Shown in pieces: positions 40,687 to 49,432 of a DNA stretch of 64,000 bases. This DNA is from Streptomyces noursei (GTDB lineage Bacteria; Actinomycetota; Actinomycetes; Streptomycetales; Streptomycetaceae). Every line of letters begins with the position of its first letter. The first letter of the stretch is position 1. The translations under genes were made by a program, and so were the position numbers. The notes below the pieces were generated by a model. That model was given only the letters and a program-made list of their open reading frames with translations. It was not told the DNA's origin and made no database searches. The stretch spans positions 4,960,001-5,024,000 of the forward strand of contig NZ_CP070326.1 of the NCBI RefSeq assembly GCF_016917755.1. Reading direction: 5' to 3'.

Positions 40687-42207
40687 TTAGAGCACCAATT
40701 CCTCGAGGTCCGCACGGCGCCGCAGCGCCCGGGACGGTACGTAACGTCCCCCGGCATTCTGGCGGTGCAGGGAGTCCAGCAGCGTGCTGACCCAGCGGGC
40801 ACCGAGCCGCTCGACCCACTCCATGGGGCCACCGGGGTAGTTCACGCCGAGCCGCATCGCGGCGTCGATGTCCTCGGGGGTCGCGACGCCACGGGCCGCG
40901 GCGTCCACGGCGAAGTCGACGATCATCGCGACCGTGCGGGCGACGATCATGCCGGGGACGTCGTCGATCACGCTGACCTGCTTGCCGAGCGCCTGGAAGA
41001 GGCCGACGGCCTCGGCGAGGTCCGCCTTCGAGGCCGTCGCCGAGGGGGCCAGGGCGATCCGGGTCGCGGCCCGGTAGTCGAGCGAGAGGTCGAAGCGGAG
41101 ACCGGGGCTGCGGTCCCGGCGCGTGGCCGGATCGCCGTCGGTCAGGGCCAGCCGGGCCCCGCCGGGCAGCCGGACGAAACCTTCGGACTCCCCCGCTGCG
41201 CCGTTGCGGAGGACCTTGATCCCGGCGTCCTCGATCAGCGCGGGCAGCGCGGCGGCGGGGCCGGGCAGCTCCCCGTGCAGGGCGACCGCGGCCGGGGGCG
41301 GGCAGGCCGCGGCGGTCGCCGGCTCGGGCCGCGCGGCGCCCTCGGCGTAGTCGAACCAGCCGCGCCCCGCCTTGCGGCCGTGCAGCCCGGACTCCACCAG
41401 GCGGCGCTGCGCCAGGGAGGGCGTGAACTTCGGGTCCTGGAAGAAGGCCGTCCACACCGAGTGGGTGACCGCCTCGTTCACGTCCTGTCCGATGAGGTCG
41501 GTGAGTTCGAACGGGCCCATCCGGAAGCCGCTGCCCTCGCGCAGGACGGCGTCGATGGTGGCGGGGTCGGCGGCGCGCTCCTCATGGACGCGCAGCGCCT
41601 CGGCGTAGAAGGGGCGGGCGATGCGGTTGACGATGAAGCCGGGGGTGTCGGCGCAGCGCACGGGGGTCTTTCCCCAGGCAGCGGCGGTGTCGTAGGCGAT
41701 GGCCGCGGCGGTGTCGTCGGTGGCGAAGCCGCTGACGATCTCCACCAGGGGGAGCAGCGGGGCGGGGTTGAAGAAGTGCATGCCCACGCAGCGACCGGGG
41801 TGCCGGAGCGCGCCGGCGACCGCGGTGACGGACAGGGAGGAGGTGTTGGTGGCCAGCAGGCAGTCCGCCGGGACGACGTCCTCCAGAGAGCGGAACAGCT
41901 CCTGTTTGGCGGGGAGTTGCTCCAGGATCGCCTCGACGACCAGTGCCGCGTCGGAGAGTTCGACGAGCCCTTCGGCGGGGGAGAGGCGGGCGCGGGCGGC
42001 GTCCCGTTCGGCCGTCGGGAACCGGCCTTTCTCCACCAGCCGGTCCAGCCGCCGCACGATGGCCTCGGCGGCCTGCGCGGCGCGGCCCGGGGCGCTGTCG
42101 TAGAGCCGTACGGGGTGGCCTGCGACCAGTGCCACCTGCGCGATTCCCTGCCCCATGGTGCCGGTGCCCACCACTGCCACGGTGGTGTCGGTGCCGATTG
42201 CCGTCAT
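40687..42207 (-). CDS. paaH: 3-hydroxyacyl-CoA dehydrogenase (PaaH type)
   Basis: 506 residues with NAD-binding domain (VAVVGTGTMGQGIAQVALVAG), catalytic-region motif MHFFNPAPLLPLVEIVSG (His of the His-Glu pair), HAD C-terminal domain (FIVNRIARPFYAEALRV) and a second partial C-terminal domain (MRLGVNYPGGPMEWVERLG). It oxidises 3-hydroxyadipyl-CoA in the lower phenylacetate pathway. ATG 42207 follows GGAGG. First gene of paaH-paaR, with the operator at 42265-42278 in its promoter. Confidence 0.92.
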   Translation of the reverse strand: MTAIGTDTTVAVVGTGTMGQGIAQVALVAGHPVRLYDSAPGRAAQAAEAIVRRLDRLVEKGRFPTAERDAARARLSPAEGLVELSDAALVVEAILEQLPAKQELFRSLEDVVPADCLLATNTSSLSVTAVAGALRHPGRCVGMHFFNPAPLLPLVEIVSGFATDDTAAAIAYDTAAAWGKTPVRCADTPGFIVNRIARPFYAEALRVHEERAADPATIDAVLREGSGFRMGPFELTDLIGQDVNEAVTHSVWTAFFQDPKFTPSLAQRRLVESGLHGRKAGRGWFDYAEGAARPEPATAAACPPPAAVALHGELPGPAAALPALIEDAGIKVLRNGAAGESEGFVRLPGGARLALTDGDPATRRDRSPGLRFDLSLDYRAATRIALAPSATASKADLAEAVGLFQALGKQVSVIDDVPGMIVARTVAMIVDFAVDAAARGVATPEDIDAAMRLGVNYPGGPMEWVERLGARWVSTLLDSLHRQNAGGRYVPSRALRRRADLEELVL

Positions 42208-42231
42208 GGCAGCTGATCCTCCCCGACCGAG

Positions 42232-42240
42232 TTTTCCACA
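42232..42240 (+). promoter_or_regulatory. DnaA-box-like sequence
   Basis: TTTTCCACA, fits the general DnaA-box consensus TTWTNCACA; lies 25 bp upstream of paaH. Confidence 0.4.
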
Positions 42241-42264
42241 GGATGGCCGGACCCTCTTGCCCCG

Positions 42265-42278
42265 ACCGATCGTTCGGT
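42265..42278. promoter_or_regulatory. PaaR operator between paaH and paaN
   Basis: ACCGATCGTTCGGT, exact reverse complement of the site at 48412-48425. It lies in the 145-bp divergent promoter region and can control both directions. Confidence 0.75.
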
Positions 42279-42352
42279 TACTCTAACTCCGTTGCTGTGT
42301 CACTCCCAGCCCCTATCCACTTTCCGCGCAGTCGACGAGGAGTTGGTCATCG

Positions 42353-44035
42353 ATGGCCGCCGAAATGACCGCAGCCCAGTTGATCGAGAAGCACCGCCCG
42401 ACCCTCGACAAGGCGCTGGAAGCCATCCGCACCCGCGCGTACTGGTCCCCGCATCCCGAGCACCCCAAGGCGTACGGCGAGAGCGCCGCCCCGGACGGCC
42501 TCGCCGCCTTCGAGGCGCTGCGCGGTACCCGTTTCGCGCTCGACCAGCCCGGCACGGACGACTGGGCGGGCGAGGAAGTCTCGCCTTACGGACCGGAGTT
42601 GGGCATCACCTATCCGCACCCGGACGCCTCGGTGCTGCTGCCGGCCATGCGGGCCGCGCTCCCCGCGTGGCGGGACGCCGGGCCGGAGGCGCGCGCCGCG
42701 GTGTGTCTGGAGATCCTGGCTCGGATCAGCGCCCGCACCCATGAGTTCGCGCAGGCCGTGATGCACACCAGCGGCCAGGCGTTCATGATGGCGTTCCAGG
42801 CGGGCGGGCCGCACGCCCAGGACCGCGGCCTGGAGGCCGTGGCGTACGCCTACGAGGAGCAGACCCGCACCCCGGAGAAGGCGGCATGGACCAAGCCGCA
42901 GGGCAAGCGGGACCCGCTGGAGCTGACCAAGACCTTCACGGCGGTGCCGCGCGGCGTGGCCCTGGTGATCGGCTGCAACACCTTCCCGACGTGGAACGGC
43001 TACCCGGGCCTGTTCGCCTCGCTGGCGACCGGCAATCCGGTGCTGGTCAAGCCGCATCCGCGCGCCGTGCTGCCGCTGGCCCTGACGGTCCAGGTGGCCC
43101 GGGAGGTGCTCGCCGAGGCCGGTTTCCCCGCCGATCTGGTGTGCCTGGCGGTGGACAAGCCGGGCGAGGGGCTGGCCAAGGCGCTGGCGGTCCGGCCCGA
43201 GGTCCGGATCATCGACTACACCGGCTCGACCGCCTTCGGCGACTGGCTGGAGGCGAACGCCCACCAGGCGCAGGTCTACACCGAGAAGGCCGGCGTCAAC
43301 ACCGTGGTCATCGAGTCCACGGACAACTACAAAGGCATGCTCAGCAACCTCGCCTTCTCGCTGTCGCTCTACAGCGGCCAGATGTGCACCACCCCGCAGA
43401 ATCTGCTGATCCCGCGCGAGGGCATCGACACGGACGCCGGCCCGAAGTCGTACGACGAGGTCGTCAGTGATCTGGCGGGCGCGGTCGGCGGTCTGCTGGG
43501 CGACGACGCGCGGGCCAACGCGCTGCTCGGCGCGATCGTCAATCCGCAGGTCAAGGCGCGGGTCGACGAGGCTTCCGGGTTCGGTGAGGTGGCGCTGGCC
43601 TCCCGCGAGGTGGCGAACCCGGAGTTCCCGGGGGCCACGGTCCGTACGCCGCTGATCGTCAAGCTCGACGGCGCCAAGCCGGAGTCCGAGGCGGCGTATC
43701 TGTCGGAGTGCTTCGGTCCGGTGTCCTTCGCGGTGGCGGTCGATTCCGCCGTCGACGCGGTGGCGCTGCTGCGTCGCACGGTCCGGGAGAAGGGCGCCAT
43801 GACGGTCGGCGCGTACACCACCTCGGCCGACGTGGAGCGGATGGTGGAGGACGTCTGCCTGGAGGAGTGCGCCCAGCTGTCGGTGAACCTCACCGGCGGG
43901 GTGTATGTGAACCAGACGGCGGCGTTCTCCGACTTCCACGGCTCGGGCGGCAATCCGGCGGCCAACGCGGCGCTGTGCGACGGCGCCTTCGTGGCGAACC
44001 GGTTCCGGACGGTGGAGGTGCGGCGGGAGGCGTGA
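42353..44035 (+). CDS. paaN: Phenylacetic acid degradation protein PaaN (ring-opening aldehyde dehydrogenase)
   Basis: 560 residues of the aldehyde dehydrogenase superfamily, PaaN_2 type, without the MaoC hydratase domain found in E. coli PaaZ. Signatures: VIGCNTFPTWNGYP, TGSTAFGDWLEANA, glutamate in VYTEKAGVNTVVIE and catalytic Cys in SGQMCTTPQNLL. It oxidises the aldehyde formed after hydrolytic cleavage of oxepin-CoA; a separate hydratase must exist outside the window. ATG 42353 follows GAGGAG. Divergent from paaH. Codon use is CTG-rich, unlike paaABCDE. Confidence 0.93.
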   Translation: MAAEMTAAQLIEKHRPTLDKALEAIRTRAYWSPHPEHPKAYGESAAPDGLAAFEALRGTRFALDQPGTDDWAGEEVSPYGPELGITYPHPDASVLLPAMRAALPAWRDAGPEARAAVCLEILARISARTHEFAQAVMHTSGQAFMMAFQAGGPHAQDRGLEAVAYAYEEQTRTPEKAAWTKPQGKRDPLELTKTFTAVPRGVALVIGCNTFPTWNGYPGLFASLATGNPVLVKPHPRAVLPLALTVQVAREVLAEAGFPADLVCLAVDKPGEGLAKALAVRPEVRIIDYTGSTAFGDWLEANAHQAQVYTEKAGVNTVVIESTDNYKGMLSNLAFSLSLYSGQMCTTPQNLLIPREGIDTDAGPKSYDEVVSDLAGAVGGLLGDDARANALLGAIVNPQVKARVDEASGFGEVALASREVANPEFPGATVRTPLIVKLDGAKPESEAAYLSECFGPVSFAVAVDSAVDAVALLRRTVREKGAMTVGAYTTSADVERMVEDVCLEECAQLSVNLTGGVYVNQTAAFSDFHGSGGNPAANAALCDGAFVANRFRTVEVRREA

Positions 44036-44039
44036 GGCC

Positions 44040-44066
44040 CGGGGCCCGGGCGAGTTCCGGGCCCCG
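44040..44066 (+). terminator. Hairpin terminator after paaN
   Basis: 10-bp stem CGGGGCCCGG/CCGGGCCCCG with 7-nt loop, starting 5 nt after the stop. Confidence 0.75.
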
Positions 44067-44183
44067 ATCCCGATGATCGGCGGCCCCTCGGCGGCGGCCC
44101 AGGAGGCCGGTTCCGCGGTGCCCGGGTGGTGGCGGACGTGCTGGCGGTCGGTCACCATCGCGCCGCGGCGCCGCCATGACCGC

Positions 44184-44948
44184 TCACGGAGCCGGAGGCG
44201 GGCCGCCCCAGTGGAAGAGAGCCATGGCGACGCTCGTCGCCAGGTTGTAGCTGGACACCTGGGGCCTCATCGGGAGGGCTACGAGCCGGGTGGCCCGCTT
44301 CCGGAGTTCCGGCGAGATGCCATGCCGCTCCGACCCGAACGCCAGCAGCGCGTCATCAGGAAGCACCACGGATCTGATGTCGTCCCCCTCCGGGTCCAGT
44401 GCGTACACCGGCCCCGGCGGTAGATCGTCGAGCGGGAGACTCTCGACCGCGGTCGCGTAATGAAGGCCCGCCGCTGCCCGCACCACGTTGGGGTGCCACG
44501 GGTCCATGTCGCCGGTGGTGACCACGCCGGTGGCGCCGAACCCCGCCGCGAGCCGGACCACGGCGCCGACATTCCCGAGGTTGCGGGGGTTCTCCAGGAC
44601 GACGATCGGAGCCGGCCGCGGGGTCCTCGACAGGGTCTCCAGATTGCGGTGGAGGTCGGGTCGAACGGCCAGCCCGGCCACCTGGGTGGGATGCACCCTC
44701 GGCACAAGATCCCGGAGGGTTCTGGCCGGCACCTCGATCACGAGATCGCCGATCCGATGGGTGAGGTCGTCGGCCAACTCATCTGCCAACGCCAGGACGG
44801 AGCCCTTGTCGCTGGAGATCGCCAGGCGGACGTCCGCCTCGAAGCGGAGAGCGTGCTTCACGGCATGAAAGCCGTCCAGCAGCACCCTCTCAGGGGCAGC
44901 GTCCCGCCACCGCCGCACGACTGTGGTGATCTCGTCCTCGCTCACCAC
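44184..44948 (-). CDS. TrmH family RNA 2'-O-methyltransferase (SpoU)
   Basis: 254 residues. SPOUT knot motifs in order: VVLENPRNLGNVGAVVRLAA (motif 1, Asn/Arg), LAFGSERHGISPELR (motif 2) and LPMRPQVSSYNLATSVAMAL (motif 3). It methylates ribose in tRNA or rRNA using S-adenosylmethionine. No ribosome site before GTG 44948 or 44945. Sits between paaN and an unrelated membrane protein and has no visible operon link. Confidence 0.88.
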   Translation of the reverse strand: MVSEDEITTVVRRWRDAAPERVLLDGFHAVKHALRFEADVRLAISSDKGSVLALADELADDLTHRIGDLVIEVPARTLRDLVPRVHPTQVAGLAVRPDLHRNLETLSRTPRPAPIVVLENPRNLGNVGAVVRLAAGFGATGVVTTGDMDPWHPNVVRAAAGLHYATAVESLPLDDLPPGPVYALDPEGDDIRSVVLPDDALLAFGSERHGISPELRKRATRLVALPMRPQVSSYNLATSVAMALFHWGGPPPAP

Positions 44949-44970
44949 ATCAGACTACGGCTCACGGCCG

Positions 44971-45729
44971 TTACCAGGCCCTGGGCCCCAGGGGCGTCGG
45001 CTTCCATGGCTCGGGAGGCAGGAACGGGGCCCGCCGCCACACGTGCACGGTGAAGGCCACCATCGGCGCGGTGAACAGTGCCCAGAGCGCCGGGCCCGTC
45101 CAGAGCCCGAGGTCGAAGTACGCGGTGATCACGGCTGCGGCGATCCCGGCCACTCCCAGGCCGGCGGCGAGCCGGACGAGATAGCGCATGCGCCGGGTCG
45201 GCTCGTGCGTGTCGGCTCCCTGCCGCAGCCGCCACACGCACACGGTGCTCAGGGTCAGTCCCGCAACGCCCATGCCGAGGGCGGCGGCCAGATCGGCGCC
45301 GGGGGGATTGACGGGACGGGCCCAGGTCTTCTGGTTGATCCCCTTGGCTGTGACCTCCTGGACGGCGCCCTGCCAGACGGTGCCAGTCACCCGGTCCCCG
45401 TCGCGCAGCGTGCTCAACAGCGGGTCGTCGTCGGCGAATCCAATCCGCCGGGCCGTGCCCGCGGAGTCGGTCAGGGTGGCCTTGTGCTGGTCCTCGCCGA
45501 GGCGGATGTCCGAGACGGTGAACTCCTGGTCCCGGACGCAGTCATCCGTCCGGGTCGCCTGTGCGCAGTCCGGCGCGGACCGGTACGCACGCTCATCGGC
45601 GATCTGCTTCGGCACCCAGACGCTCATCAACCACACGGAGGCGCCCACGCAGATGGCTGCGAAGACGAGCGAGATGATCGCGGTCGCGGAGTTGTACAAG
45701 GGGTTCCTGCTGCTCATGCGGCCGTCCAT
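44971..45729 (-). CDS. Membrane protein of unknown function
   Basis: 252 residues. One N-terminal transmembrane helix (AIISLVFAAICVGASVWLMS), an external domain of ~90 residues with two Cys (SAPDCAQATRTDDCV), then three helices (AALGMGVAGLTLSTVCVW and two in the C-terminal third). No family recognised. ATG 45729 has GAGGA 9 nt upstream. It lies 22 nt upstream of the methyltransferase gene on the same strand, so the two may be co-transcribed. Confidence 0.7.
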   Translation of the reverse strand: MDGRMSSRNPLYNSATAIISLVFAAICVGASVWLMSVWVPKQIADERAYRSAPDCAQATRTDDCVRDQEFTVSDIRLGEDQHKATLTDSAGTARRIGFADDDPLLSTLRDGDRVTGTVWQGAVQEVTAKGINQKTWARPVNPPGADLAAALGMGVAGLTLSTVCVWRLRQGADTHEPTRRMRYLVRLAAGLGVAGIAAAVITAYFDLGLWTGPALWALFTAPMVAFTVHVWRRAPFLPPEPWKPTPLGPRAW

Positions 45730-46240
45730 ATCGAACAATCCTCGCACGCCCGCACAGAACGGCTGCGAGGCGCTTCGCCCCCTGGCGTCGTTCGCCGCTC
45801 GTGCGGACCGGCTGTCCGGCTTGCCGGCCGACGTGGCCGGGACGGCCGCCGACCGAGGTGAGAGCGCGGCGCTTGAGTCAGGTGAGACCGCTGCGGCACA
45901 GGCGCACGCAGCGACGGGATGCGCATCAACTCGCCCTGGCCCTTGGGGCGATCGGGGAGCACGACCCGGAAGCAAACATGGCGGACCCGGAATGTTCTTC
46001 CGGGTCCGCTCCTGTCGGGAGGCTCACCGTCACGCCATGCGACGCTCCACGGGCGCGACGGTCGTCTGCCGCGTCCAGCAGCGATAGCGATCGACGGCGT
46101 TGCGGCGGTCGCCATGGGCGAGCGGCTCGGGGCGTAGCGGGCCTCCCGCGGCCGGGGCCACGGGTGCGGCCCGACACCGATCTCAAGCCCGTGCCCCTCG
46201 TCGTACTGGAGGGACACGGCGGGGGCGGTGGTTCCGCTGC
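45730..46240. other. 511-bp stretch without a supported gene
   Basis: Holds a strong hairpin at 45981-46009. Short frames on both strands have mixed third-position composition and no recognised products; one minus-strand frame starting at 45924 (MRIPSLRAPVPQRSHL) has a weak ribosome site but Arg/Pro-rich, non-conserved-looking content. Confidence 0.5.
45981..46009. terminator. Hairpin, probable terminator
   Basis: 12-bp perfect stem GCGGACCCGGAA/TTCCGGGTCCGC with 5-nt loop TGTTC. Confidence 0.6.
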
Positions 46241-47614
46241 TCACCCCACGAGCGGCTGGCCATCGCCGCCGGACCGGGCGGCGGCCTCCGGACCGGCGCC
46301 CCCGGCGGCGGTGCCCGGGCCGTGGTCGCCGGTGCCCGCGCCGGGGTCGCCGGTGCGCCGGAACAGCCGGCGGCGCAGGCGGGTGAGCCGGCCGCCGAGC
46401 CAGGTCAGGAAGTTGGTCGGCAGGAAGACGGCATCGGCGGTGATCATCGCCAGGGAGAAGAACGGCAGTCCCAGCAGGAACGCGATCGAGAGATGCTCGC
46501 AGATCATGACGACCAGCAGCGCGTTCTTCAGGCGCCGGTTGAAGACGGTGAACGGGAAGGCGACCTGGAAGATCACCGTTCCGTAGGTGATCAGCATGAT
46601 CACCAGGCCGTTGCCGCCGAGCAGCTGGGACAGCTCCGGCCAGGGGGAGAAGTAGTCCAGGTGCATCGGGTAGTAGACGGCGGTGCCGTCCTGCCAGCGC
46701 GAGCCCTGGATCTTGTACCAGCCGGCGGTGGCGTAGACCAGGCACACCTCGACCATGATCACCAGCAGGGCGGCGTTGTGCGCCAGCTTGGCGAGGGTGT
46801 CGAGGACGACCCGGGGCTCCCCGGGGGCGTGCCGTCGCACCGCCCACCACAGGCCGTGCGTCGCCCACAGTCCCCACAGGGCCAGACTCCAGCCGAAGTG
46901 CGGGAACGGCCCGTGTCCGAACCAGGTGAGGCCGGGGGCGCCGGACAGCTGGGCCACGGCGAGGGCGAGGCCGAGCACCGCCCACAGGACGATGCCGGTC
47001 AGGTCACGGGGCGGGACCGCGGCGTCTCCCCCGGGGGCGGCGGCCGCCCGCCGGGCGCGCCGGGCGTCCAGCGACCACACCTGGCCGCACCGGGTCAGCA
47101 CGAGGTAGATCGCCATCAGGTGGATGACGTTGTCGCCGCCGTCCCCGATGAAGACGCTGCGGTTCTGCAGCGAGAGCACGCCGACCATGAACAGCACCGA
47201 CATGGTGCGGGTGCGCCAGCCGAGCATCAGCAGCGCGCTGACCACGATGGCGAGAACGTAGACGCACTCGAACCAGCCGCGGCCGTCGGACCACACCAGG
47301 ACGGAGAAGCCGTGGTTGCCGTTGAGCAGTTGGCGCGCCATGCCGAAGTCCCAGGGGCCGGCGGGCCCGTAGAGCTGCTGCCGGTGGGGCCATTCGCGCA
47401 GCAGGAACAGCAGCCAGGTGCCGGCGAAGCCGATCCGGATGACGGCGGTCTGGTACGGGGCCAGCGCCCGGGCGGCGACCCGGGCGAAGCCGCGGCCGAC
47501 GGCGCGTTCGATGCGGGTCTCCTGGTAGGCCGCGGGGGCCTCTTGCGGAGTCTGTGCGGGGGCGTCGGGGGTCCGGGCGGCGGTGCGCGGCTGCTGCGGC
47601 GTCGGTGACGTCAC
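46241..47614 (-). CDS. HTTM domain integral membrane protein (vitamin K-dependent gamma-carboxylase-like)
   Basis: 457 residues. Multi-pass protein with the HTTM domain (horizontally transferred transmembrane domain) shared with vitamin K-dependent gamma-carboxylases: FAGTWLLFLLREWPHRQQLY, MLGWRTRTMSVLFMVGVLSL, VCLVYATAGWYKIQGSRWQD (aromatic Lys-containing segment), FQVAFPFTVFNRRLKN. Bacterial members are uncharacterised. GTG 47614 overlaps the DUF5819 stop by 4 nt (GTGA), so the two proteins are made together and probably act together. Confidence 0.85.
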   Translation of the reverse strand: MTSPTPQQPRTAARTPDAPAQTPQEAPAAYQETRIERAVGRGFARVAARALAPYQTAVIRIGFAGTWLLFLLREWPHRQQLYGPAGPWDFGMARQLLNGNHGFSVLVWSDGRGWFECVYVLAIVVSALLMLGWRTRTMSVLFMVGVLSLQNRSVFIGDGGDNVIHLMAIYLVLTRCGQVWSLDARRARRAAAAPGGDAAVPPRDLTGIVLWAVLGLALAVAQLSGAPGLTWFGHGPFPHFGWSLALWGLWATHGLWWAVRRHAPGEPRVVLDTLAKLAHNAALLVIMVEVCLVYATAGWYKIQGSRWQDGTAVYYPMHLDYFSPWPELSQLLGGNGLVIMLITYGTVIFQVAFPFTVFNRRLKNALLVVMICEHLSIAFLLGLPFFSLAMITADAVFLPTNFLTWLGGRLTRLRRRLFRRTGDPGAGTGDHGPGTAAGGAGPEAAARSGGDGQPLVG

Positions 47615-48282
47615 TTGTTGGTCGCCCCCTCGGGCAGGTCGTTCGCGGTGATCGGCCACCAGGGCAGGACGCGGTAGACGGGTCGGTCGCTGATCTTCTC
47701 GGCGCTCCACGGCGGCGGGAGCACCGCGGTGGTCCGCGAGCGGATCTGGACCTGCTCGACCCGGTCGCCGCCCTTGGTCCACTCACCGGACATCCGGAGC
47801 ATCACGATCCGCCGGAGGTAGCGGGCGAAGCTCTCGCCGCGCTCGCCGGTCGGGCGGTTCTGCGCGTCGAGGTTGTTGGAGAGCAGCTCCCAGCCGCGGC
47901 GCAGCTGGTTCTGCTGGGTGTGGCTGGGCAGCGGGTTGTGGAGGATGGCCTGCCCGTCGCGGGCGGTCAGATCGGTCCAACCGGTGGTCCGCGCCGCGCC
48001 GTCCTGGGCGCGCAGCTGTGCGCGGACCTGGACGTCGGTGTTCTGCTGGAGGGGGTTGGGGGCGAACAGCTTCCAGTTCTGCTCGTACTCGGGATAGACG
48101 TAGTCGTTGATCAGTCCGTCCTGCTGCTTACTGAGCGTGTTCGACGGTGCGATGTGCAGGAACATCATCGCGAGATGGATCAGGACGGCGACCGCGATAC
48201 CGCTGGCCGCCGCGCCTATGACGATCCGCGAGGGTAGCGACAGCGTGGCCAATGGCCGCGATTCGTCCCCGTATGACTGCAT
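47611..48282 (-). CDS. DUF5819 family membrane-anchored protein
   Basis: 223 residues. A transmembrane helix at ~22-42 (IVIGAAASGIAVAVLIHLAM) is followed by an extracytoplasmic domain with the DUF5819 signature YVYPEYEQNWKLFAPNP and VQVRAQLRAQDGA. It is regularly found next to HTTM proteins in actinobacteria (from memory). ATG 48282 begins MQSYGDESRPLATL. Divergent from paaA with a 166-bp shared control region that includes the PaaR operator. Confidence 0.82.
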   Translation of the reverse strand: MQSYGDESRPLATLSLPSRIVIGAAASGIAVAVLIHLAMMFLHIAPSNTLSKQQDGLINDYVYPEYEQNWKLFAPNPLQQNTDVQVRAQLRAQDGAARTTGWTDLTARDGQAILHNPLPSHTQQNQLRRGWELLSNNLDAQNRPTGERGESFARYLRRIVMLRMSGEWTKGGDRVEQVQIRSRTTAVLPPPWSAEKISDRPVYRVLPWWPITANDLPEGATNK

Positions 48283-48367
48283 TCCCGCCCCGTTCCCCGT
48301 CCTCGTAGCGGCCGACTCCGCCCCGGAACGGTACCTATGCGGCCGGCCCGAGCACACCTTCCCCTGG

Positions 48368-48376
48368 ATATCCACA
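48368..48376 (+). promoter_or_regulatory. DnaA-box-like sequence (8 of 9)
   Basis: ATATCCACA in the paaA control region, one mismatch to TTATCCACA. Confidence 0.3.
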
Positions 48377-48379
48377 GGC

Positions 48380-48408
48380 TTGACACCCGCGGTCCGCCCA
48401 CTCACCAT
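48380..48408 (+). promoter_or_regulatory. paaA promoter candidate
   Basis: TTGACA at 48380-48385 is a consensus -35; 17 nt later CACCAT (48403-48408) is a weak -10. The PaaR operator directly downstream would cover the start point. Confidence 0.5.
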
Positions 48409-48411
48409 TGA

Positions 48412-48425
48412 ACCGAACGATCGGT
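48412..48425. promoter_or_regulatory. PaaR operator upstream of paaA
   Basis: ACCGAACGATCGGT palindrome, exact reverse complement of 42265-42278; 24 bp before the paaA start. Confidence 0.75.
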
Positions 48426-48448
48426 CGGTCGGGAGGAGGGGGCACCAC

Positions 48449-49432
48449 ATGACGACGATCGCGCCGGAGGACACGGGCCAAGAAGCCCTGTTCGACGCAA
48501 CCATCGCCGCGGACGAGCGGATCGAACCACGCGACTGGATGCCGGACGACTACCGCGCCTCACTGGTGCGCCAGATCGCCCAGCACGCCCACTCCGAGAT
48601 CATCGGCATGCAGCCGGAAGCAAACTGGATCACCAGAGCACCGTCCCTGCGCCGCAAAGCCATCCTCATGGCCAAAGTGCAGGACGAAGCCGGACACGGC
48701 CTGTACCTCTACAGCGCCGCCGAAACCCTCGGCACCGGCCGCGACGAACTCCTCGACAAGCTCCACACCGGCCGCCAGAAATACTCCTCGATCTTCAACT
48801 ACCCCACCCTGACCTGGGCCGACGTCGGCGCCATCGGCTGGCTCGTGGACGGCGCCGCCATCACCAACCAAGTCCCGCTCTGCCGCTGCTCCTACGGCCC
48901 CTACGCCCGCGCCATGGTCCGCATCTGCAAAGAGGAGTCCTTCCACCAGCGCCAGGGATACGAGCTCCTGCTCACCCTCAGCCGCGGCACCGAGACCCAG
49001 CACGCCATGGCCCAGGACGCCATCGACCGCTGGTGGTGGCCCTCGCTGATGATGTTCGGCCCGCCCGACGACGAATCCGCCCACTCCGCCCAGTCCATGG
49101 CCTGGAAGATCAAGCGCCACTCCAACGACGAACTGCGCCAACGCTTCGTCGACATCTGCGTCCCCCAGGCCGAAACCCTCGGACTGACCCTCCCCGACCC
49201 CGACCTGCGGTGGAACGAAGAACGAGGCCACTGGGACTTCGGCCCCATCGACTGGACCGAATTCCGCGAAGTCCTCAAGGGCAACGGCCCCTGCAACGAC
49301 GAACGGATCGGCCGCCGCCGCCGCGCCCACCAAGAAGGCGCCTGGGTCCGCGAGGCCGCCGCGGCACACGCCGCCAAACACCCGGCCCACCCACCGCACG
49401 CCGGCACCGACCAGGAGGAGGCGGCCCGATGA
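48449..49432 (+). CDS. paaA: Phenylacetyl-CoA 1,2-epoxidase subunit PaaA (catalytic)
   Basis: 327 residues, ferritin-like di-iron oxygenase. Metal-ligand regions: SEIIGMQPEANW, KVQDEAGHGLYLY (E and EXXH) and KEESFHQRQGYELL (EXXH). Forms PaaABCE with PaaC as structural partner and PaaE as reductase; epoxidises the aromatic ring of phenylacetyl-CoA. ATG 48449 follows GGAGGAGGGGG. First gene of paaABCDE; overlaps paaB by 4 nt. C-ending codons dominate. Confidence 0.95.
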   Translation: MTTIAPEDTGQEALFDATIAADERIEPRDWMPDDYRASLVRQIAQHAHSEIIGMQPEANWITRAPSLRRKAILMAKVQDEAGHGLYLYSAAETLGTGRDELLDKLHTGRQKYSSIFNYPTLTWADVGAIGWLVDGAAITNQVPLCRCSYGPYARAMVRICKEESFHQRQGYELLLTLSRGTETQHAMAQDAIDRWWWPSLMMFGPPDDESAHSAQSMAWKIKRHSNDELRQRFVDICVPQAETLGLTLPDPDLRWNEERGHWDFGPIDWTEFREVLKGNGPCNDERIGRRRRAHQEGAWVREAAAAHAAKHPAHPPHAGTDQEEAAR

